The position numbers were made by a program, and so were the translations under genes. This document shows positions 59,636 through 64,000 of a DNA stretch of 64,000 bases, piece by piece (positions within the stretch are counted from its first letter, which is position 1; each line of letters opens with the position of its first letter). The notes below the pieces were generated by a model. The model did not search any database, was not told the DNA's origin, and worked only from the letters and a program-made list of their open reading frames with translations. Source of the DNA: Chthonomonas sp. UBA1950 (GTDB lineage Bacteria; Armatimonadota; Fimbriimonadia; Fimbriimonadales; Fimbriimonadaceae); NCBI GenBank assembly GCA_002336105.1, contig DDEQ01000034.1, positions 1 to 64,000 of the forward strand, read 5' to 3'.

Positions 59636-60301
59636 ATGCTAACAGCTGTCATGGGAGTTCTACCGCTTGTTCTGAATGGCGGAGCAAAAACACCACAGGA
59701 TATTATCGACATCCTCAAAGCCGGGAATTCGCGATTTGTTGAAGGGATTTCGGAGCATCCTCATTCAAGCGCCGAGCGTAGAAAGTCAGTCGCAGGAAAG
59801 CAAAGTCCTGATGCGGTTGTGATCACCTGTTCGGACTCAAGAGTCGTCCCTGAATTCATCTTCGACGGGGGTATCGGTGATCTCTTCGTCATCAGGACTG
59901 CCGGAAACACAATTGGACCAAAAGAACTAGGCAGCATCGAGTATGCGGTTGAACACCTTCGGTGCAAGCTCATTGTCGTTCTCGGGCACACCAACTGCGG
60001 CGCAGTAAAAGCGGCCTTTGACCACACTCATACATTGCCCGGCGCTATGCCATCGCTGGTGAAGCCGATTTTTCCAGCCGTTAACGCCAGTAGCACGTTT
60101 ATGGGGGATAGATTGACGAATGCCGTAACTCAAAACGTCCGCATGGTTGTTGGTCGGCTCGGTACCGCAGATAAGTTGATGAAGGAAACCTATCATGGCG
60201 GCAAAGTAACCATAGTCGGAGCCGTCTATAACCTCGAAACCGGCAAAGTCGATTGGCTACCAAAACCAGCCCCAGCGCGAGGTTTACAAGCCAGAAAGTA
60301 A
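59636..60301 (+). CDS. Exported beta-class carbonic anhydrase
   Basis: A 221-residue beta carbonic anhydrase with a signal-like N-terminus (VMGVLPLVLNGGAKT). Zinc ligands are visible in VVITCSDSRVVPEFIFDGGI (Cys, Asp) and LGHTNCGAVKAAF (His, Cys). It interconverts CO2 and bicarbonate, probably in the periplasm. No strong ribosome site is seen. A 19-bp perfect inverted repeat follows the stop. Confidence 0.93.
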   Translation: MLTAVMGVLPLVLNGGAKTPQDIIDILKAGNSRFVEGISEHPHSSAERRKSVAGKQSPDAVVITCSDSRVVPEFIFDGGIGDLFVIRTAGNTIGPKELGSIEYAVEHLRCKLIVVLGHTNCGAVKAAFDHTHTLPGAMPSLVKPIFPAVNASSTFMGDRLTNAVTQNVRMVVGRLGTADKLMKETYHGGKVTIVGAVYNLETGKVDWLPKPAPARGLQARK

Positions 60302-60318
60302 AGCATTCACCTTCGACA

Positions 60319-60368
60319 TAGACACACCAGAGAACGATCTTCGTTCTCTGGTGTGTCTACATTTTTGT
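60319..60368 (+). terminator. Very strong terminator after carbonic anhydrase
   Basis: A perfect 19-bp stem (60319-60337 with 60341-60359) and a three-base loop are followed by CATTTTTGTT. It begins 17 bases after the stop. Confidence 0.93.
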
Positions 60369-60414
60369 TGAGTTCACAGTCCCTTATCTGTCAAATTCAC
60401 TGTACTAGTTTCTC

Positions 60415-61164
60415 ATGGCAGATACGATCCAACAGGTGCTAGACGATCTCACGTCAGTGATTGATGAGTGCTCGTCGTCGAAATCACAAATCGGTTTCTT
60501 CGCCGCTTTGTATCGACGTGTGACTTTTCGCGTTCAACAAGGCATCATGGCAAATCGGTTTGCCGATGGGCCGAGAATGGAGAAGCTTGACGTTATTTTT
60601 GCTCGCCGATTCCTCGATGCTTACAAAGGTTTTCGAGGCGGTCAAACGGACTACTGCATTTGTTGGCAGAAGGCATTCAAAATCGCTGAATCGTCCAACC
60701 CGCTCATCCTTCAACAGCTCTTGATTGGCATGAATGTCCACATCAACCTTGATTTGGGCTTGGCAGCGGCAAGTATCTCTACACCTTCAACAATCGACAA
60801 TCTTCGAGCCGACTTCGAGCTCATCAACACTTTGCTTGCCGAAGAAATGCCCTTAGTCCGATCCGAAATAGATTCGATGTCGCCGCTGATTGGATGGCTC
60901 GACAATGTGGGAGGCGAAACGGATACTGCAGTCATCAACTTCAGCATGGAAGTTGCTCGAGCCGAAGCTTGGAACTTTGCCAAGCAGACCTGCGGTCTCG
61001 AAGCCACCCAGCTAGAATCAGTCACTGCACTCAAACGAAAATTCGTGAATCAGTTGTCGGACGACGTCGCAGCTCCTGGGGGTTGGCTTGGCTTTTGCCT
61101 TTTCGTCATTCGCCTGTTCGAAACAAAAGATACTTCTCTAGTCATCGCAAAATTGCGCGAATAA
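60415..61164 (+). CDS. DUF5995 family protein
   Basis: A 249-residue helical soluble protein with the DUF5995 pattern: GFFAALYRRVTFRVQQGIMA, FADGPRMEKLDVIFARRFLD and QLLIGMNVHINLDLGLAAAS, with conserved His/Asp in the last. Function unknown. TGTACT ends eight bases before ATG. Confidence 0.85.
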   Translation: MADTIQQVLDDLTSVIDECSSSKSQIGFFAALYRRVTFRVQQGIMANRFADGPRMEKLDVIFARRFLDAYKGFRGGQTDYCICWQKAFKIAESSNPLILQQLLIGMNVHINLDLGLAAASISTPSTIDNLRADFELINTLLAEEMPLVRSEIDSMSPLIGWLDNVGGETDTAVINFSMEVARAEAWNFAKQTCGLEATQLESVTALKRKFVNQLSDDVAAPGGWLGFCLFVIRLFETKDTSLVIAKLRE

Positions 61165-61201
61165 CTCGTGAGAGGCAGTTCACCTCATAGAAACTATTGC
61201 T

Positions 61202-61564
61202 ATGGATTGGTTTCCGTCACAACTAGAGAAGAAGTGCTTGAGCCAGCTTGACGATGTTTCCAACTGGCGGTTACTAAAGCGCGAAAAACCATCTCCGGAG
61301 ATCATTTTAGGGTGGCAACCTTTCCGACCAATCTTCCGGTTCAATTTCCTAGTCTTCTCGGTGTTGATCCTAGTGCTGACCTTAGGCTTCACATTTGGTC
61401 TAGGCGCAACTCTGTCCGAAGTTATTCAACCCGAATCGATCATAGGCATCGGGTTATTCGTCGGTTTCTCCGGGAGTCTGATGGGCTTTATTTCTGCTTC
61501 ATTGTATCGAAGGTCTTGGAACCGACGCGCCAAATGGCTAACTAATCAGGAAGAAGTCAAGTGA
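61202..61564 (+). CDS. Small protein with two membrane helices
   Basis: A 120-residue protein. The first 50 residues are soluble (SPEIILGWQPFRPIF near the end), followed by two hydrophobic helices (LVFSVLILVLTLGFTFGLGA and GIGLFVGFSGSLMGFISASL). No family recognised. It ends 33 bases before rmuC on the same strand. Confidence 0.6.
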   Translation: MDWFPSQLEKKCLSQLDDVSNWRLLKREKPSPEIILGWQPFRPIFRFNFLVFSVLILVLTLGFTFGLGATLSEVIQPESIIGIGLFVGFSGSLMGFISASLYRRSWNRRAKWLTNQEEVK

Positions 61565-61583
61565 ATAGTTGACAAGCGTCTGG

Positions 61584-61589
61584 TAACAT
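61584..61589 (+). promoter_or_regulatory. -10 box of rmuC
   Basis: TAACAT preceded by GG, eight bases before ATG 61598. A TTGACA at 61569-61574 is too close to be its -35. Confidence 0.45.
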
Positions 61590-61597
61590 AGCGAATC

Positions 61598-62959
61598 ATG
61601 GATGCCGTTTATGCGGTTGTTGGTTTGCTCGTAGGAATTGCTCTGACCTTCCTTTGGAGTCGTGCCCAATTGGCAAAGCTCCAAGCGGAGTCGGCGGCAA
61701 AAGTAGCACAACTCGAAACAGAATCGGCGACAAAACTTGCCCAGGCAGCAGCCGAATCAGCAGCAAAGCTCGCTCAAGCTGAATCCGAGTCACAAACGAA
61801 GTTAATCCAAGCCGAGTCGGCTTCGAAATCTCGAGAAGCTGCCCTCAATGCAACTTTGGAGACTCAAAAAGCGGCTTACGTGGCGCAAGAGAAGAAACTC
61901 AACGAAACCTTTACGACCCTCTCTCAGCAAGCCCTCGAACAAGCCAGCAACCAGTTTCTGAAGCTGGCGAACCAGAACTTTGAGACCGCCAAAACTGCAG
62001 CCGACGGTGACCTTAAACGACGCCAACAAGCCGTTGAAGAGCTTGTAAAACCGTTACGAGAAGAGCTTGATCGACTTGCGAAACAAAACGCTGAGATCGA
62101 ACAAAAGAGATTAAGCGCCTACGACGGGATCACGGATCACCTGAAGCGTCTGATGACCGAAACCGGCCAATTGACTAACGCATTGCGTCGGCCACACACG
62201 CGCGGAAGCTGGGGTGAACTCACCTTACGTCGCGCCGCTGAGAACGCCGGGCTCGTCGAAGGTCAGGACTTCACTCTACAGACATCGACGGAGACTGACG
62301 AAGGTCGATTGCGACCCGACATGCTGGTGAATCTTCCCAACGACAGAGTCATTGTTGTCGACTGCAAAACTCCTTTGGATGCCTATCTCGACGCTGTCGG
62401 AGCAGTTGACGAAACCGAGAAAGCACTCAAACTCAAAGCGCACGCTTCGCAAGTACGCAAACATATCCAGCAACTGAGCTCGAAGGCTTACTGGCAACAA
62501 TTTGAAACCGCGCCTGATTTCGTCGTCATGTTCGTCCCGAGTGAATCCTTGTATCAAGCCGCGATGGAGCAAGATCCTGAGCTGTTCGAAACCGCCTTTC
62601 GGTCGCGTGTAGTCCTTGCAAACCCAATGACATTAATCGCGCTTTTGCGGACGGTTGCTGCGGCGATGGAGCAGGAAAAGCTCAAGCAGAATGCTCAAGA
62701 AATCAGCCGAACTGGCGCGCGTCTTTACGAGGGCTTGAGAACTTTCGCAACCCATGTCACAAAGGTTGGCCGACACCTCAAGCAGACAACCGAAGCTTAT
62801 AACGATGCGGTCGGCTCGCTTGAACGGACTGTTTTGGTTCGTTCAAGGCAACTGAAAGAAATGGGAGCCGGTGGTGGAGACGAACCGGCGTTGCCGGACG
62901 TAGTCGAAGTCGTTCCAAGGAAGATTCAAGCCCAAGAACTGCTTGGGCTTGACGATTAA
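61598..62959 (+). CDS. rmuC: DNA recombination protein RmuC
   Basis: A 453-residue RmuC: N-terminal membrane helix (AVVGLLVGIALTFLWS), a long coiled coil with AES/QAES repeats (residues ~30-150), and the PD-(D/E)xK-like domain with GSWGELTLRRAAENAGLVEG, DMLVNLPNDRVIVVDCKTPL (Asp and Lys of the fold) and MFVPSESLYQAAMEQDPELF. It limits genome rearrangement; mechanism not fully known. The four-base overlap with the convergent J-like gene is tail to tail. Confidence 0.96.
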   Translation: MDAVYAVVGLLVGIALTFLWSRAQLAKLQAESAAKVAQLETESATKLAQAAAESAAKLAQAESESQTKLIQAESASKSREAALNATLETQKAAYVAQEKKLNETFTTLSQQALEQASNQFLKLANQNFETAKTAADGDLKRRQQAVEELVKPLREELDRLAKQNAEIEQKRLSAYDGITDHLKRLMTETGQLTNALRRPHTRGSWGELTLRRAAENAGLVEGQDFTLQTSTETDEGRLRPDMLVNLPNDRVIVVDCKTPLDAYLDAVGAVDETEKALKLKAHASQVRKHIQQLSSKAYWQQFETAPDFVVMFVPSESLYQAAMEQDPELFETAFRSRVVLANPMTLIALLRTVAAAMEQEKLKQNAQEISRTGARLYEGLRTFATHVTKVGRHLKQTTEAYNDAVGSLERTVLVRSRQLKEMGAGGGDEPALPDVVEVVPRKIQAQELLGLDD

Positions 62960-63360
62960 TCTATTTCAAGCATGTAGAAACGAACAATAGTCGGGTCCAT
63001 ACCTTCCGTCAATCGGCTGAAAGCCCAGCGAACTCTAGACATGATTTGACCAGCTTCTTGCGCTTCCGGTGACCCCGAAGGGAAACGTGATGGGTTGCTC
63101 AACTTAACAATGCGAACATAGGCGGCTCCGATATCGTTCAAAGATGATCCAGGCGGCACTCCGAGAATGCTCCGAGCTTGAGCGAGCGTATCTCCGGTAT
63201 TTCTAGGCTGATGAGGAACTTGGGCAGCGCTGTACGCTGGGGTTTCCACCGCCTCACCAAGTTCCCTTTCGGCGTCAGAAACTTGTACTCCTTTCATTCG
63301 CTCAACCTCCTGCCAGAAGTTGCTTCGAATCAGATCATACGCGCGCTTTGCAGTGCTCAC
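62956..63360 (-). CDS. J-domain-like protein lacking HPD
   Basis: A 134-residue soluble protein. Residues ~60-125 look like a J-domain: LAQARSILGVPPGSSLNDIG, then AAYVRIVKLSNPSRFPSGSP and IMSRVRWAFSRL. The HPD motif that stimulates DnaK is replaced by NPS, so it should not act as a normal co-chaperone. GTG 63360 has TAATCT seven bases upstream. Function unknown. Confidence 0.6.
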   Translation of the reverse strand: MSTAKRAYDLIRSNFWQEVERMKGVQVSDAERELGEAVETPAYSAAQVPHQPRNTGDTLAQARSILGVPPGSSLNDIGAAYVRIVKLSNPSRFPSGSPEAQEAGQIMSRVRWAFSRLTEGMDPTIVRFYMLEID

Positions 63361-63367
63361 AAGATCA

Positions 63368-63373
63368 AGATTA
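63368..63373 (-). promoter_or_regulatory. -10 box of the J-like gene
   Basis: TAATCT on the minus strand, seven bases before GTG 63360, with no ribosome site between. Confidence 0.45.
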
Positions 63374-63439
63374 CAATGTGCAGTTCCAGATCCGCCACTT
63401 AACTCGCGATTCCTTGTCCCTATAGGTCATATTTCTCTC

Positions 63440-64000
63440 ATGCCGATCACTTCGTCTCTTCTTGCGTTGGGGCTAGCTGCAACCACGATTCAGCAAGTTC
63501 AGCCGATCAATCCTGTACCGTCGGCCAGGCAGTTGGCATGGCACAAGCTTGAGAGATACGCCTTTGTTCACTTTGGCCCGAATACCTTTACTGGCCTTGA
63601 GTGGGGGACGGGAGCTGAAAAACCCGCCGAGTTCAACCCAAAGCACCTCGATTGCAGACAGTGGGTGCGTGTGCTCAAGCATGCAGGATTTAAGGGCGTA
63701 ATCATTACAGCAAAACACCATGACGGGTTCTGCCTCTGGCCGAGCGCTTACTCGTCCCACACTGTCAAGCAAAGCGAGTGGAAAGGAGGCAAAGGGGATG
63801 TACTTCGAGAGCTCTCAGACGCCTGCAAAGAAGCCAATTTCAAGATGGGTGTCTACCTCTCACCTTGGGACAGAAACCACCCGACTTACGGCACTCCCCA
63901 ATATAACGACACTTTCGTTGGCATGCTGAGCGAGGTTCTAGGTAACTACGGCCCCATCTTTGAGGTTTGGTTCGATGGCGCAAACGGCGAAGGCCCCAAC
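63440..64000 (+). CDS. Alpha-L-fucosidase (GH29), N-terminal part (truncated by window edge)
   Basis: The frame is open for 187 codons to the window end. An N-terminal hydrophobic segment (LLALGLAATTIQQ) suggests export. GH29 signatures follow: LERYAFVHFGPNTFTGLEWG, FKGVIITAKHHDGFCLWPSA, VKQSEWKGGKGDVLRELSDA, KMGVYLSPWDRN and IFEVWFDGANGEG with the probable nucleophile Asp. It should remove alpha-L-fucosyl groups from polysaccharides or glycans. The C-terminal domains are not seen. Confidence 0.93.
   Translation, partial: MPITSSLLALGLAATTIQQVQPINPVPSARQLAWHKLERYAFVHFGPNTFTGLEWGTGAEKPAEFNPKHLDCRQWVRVLKHAGFKGVIITAKHHDGFCLWPSAYSSHTVKQSEWKGGKGDVLRELSDACKEANFKMGVYLSPWDRNHPTYGTPQYNDTFVGMLSEVLGNYGPIFEVWFDGANGEGPN

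Noticed and set aside
61569..61589. TTGACA and TAACAT as a normal -35/-10 pair for rmuC
   Set aside because: The spacing is only nine bases; I kept the -10-like box alone.
1..64000. CRISPR arrays, insertion sequences, integrated elements, rRNA genes
   Set aside because: No repeated spacer pattern, transposase, phage protein or rRNA segment was seen; the single tyrosine recombinase is of housekeeping Xer type.

Overview
The window looks like chromosomal DNA from a diderm bacterium of the Armatimonadota, probably close to Fimbriimonas. The evidence is two pilin-like proteins with the class III signal FTLIELLVVIAI and the C-terminal H-X9-DG motif, three PEP-CTERM surface proteins, flagellar genes, Lnt and small beta-barrel-like proteins. 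The taxonomic call is inference from family content; no marker was aligned. The DNA is mostly housekeeping sequence. I found no insertion sequence, prophage, CRISPR array or rRNA, and one tRNA (Leu-CAA).

Layout: 1-6.3 kb (minus strand) holds the 5' two thirds or less of rpoC, ligA, a DUF151 nuclease, and an anti-sigma/ECF-sigma/DUF4446 set. 6.3-8.4 kb carries lepB, a Nudix hydrolase and a retropepsin-like protein. 8.5-11.3 kb is the most unusual locus: a cobalamin riboswitch in front of a pseudopilin, a DUF4465 PEP-CTERM protein, a second PEP-CTERM surface protein and a small DUF4177-like protein. 11.5-19.5 kb has flgE, an oxidoreductase, an isochorismatase-like hydrolase, two related small barrel proteins, a creatininase-like hydrolase, a DUF4015 lipoprotein and another pilin-like gene. 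19.7-25.1 kb is a translation block (infC, rpmI, rplT, later rpsT) with queC and a large winged-helix repeat protein. 25.2-31.7 kb has FKBP isomerases, trpE, a repeat protein, a Xer recombinase and a GT-C glycosyltransferase. 31.8-41.9 kb has a parvulin, lnt, a carboxypeptidase, ridA, a two-gene dehydrogenase/reductase pair, nrnA, truB and DUF2752. 41.9-50.9 kb has a phosphodiesterase-like protein, GH13, an aldehyde dehydrogenase, flhA, a TPR protein and serA. The remainder holds the tRNA, several envelope or unknown proteins, an ArsR-ClC-DUF2156 operon, carbonic anhydrase, rmuC and the start of a GH29 fucosidase.

Genes normally clustered in bacteria stand alone here: rpoC without rpoB directly upstream, single flgE and flhA genes, and a solitary trpE. 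Many genes lack a Shine-Dalgarno sequence and instead have a TANNNT (often GGTANNNT) -10-like box ending 5-9 bases before the start codon, which points to extensive leaderless transcription; I used this to choose several starts. Two further translation oddities are an infC gene whose only reasonable start is AUU, and a 134-base out-of-frame overlap of infC with rpmI.

Best candidate for an undescribed system: the B12-riboswitch locus at 8.5-11.3 kb, which may be a corrinoid capture module built from PEP-CTERM surface proteins and a pilin-like protein, with no BtuB-type receptor in the window.
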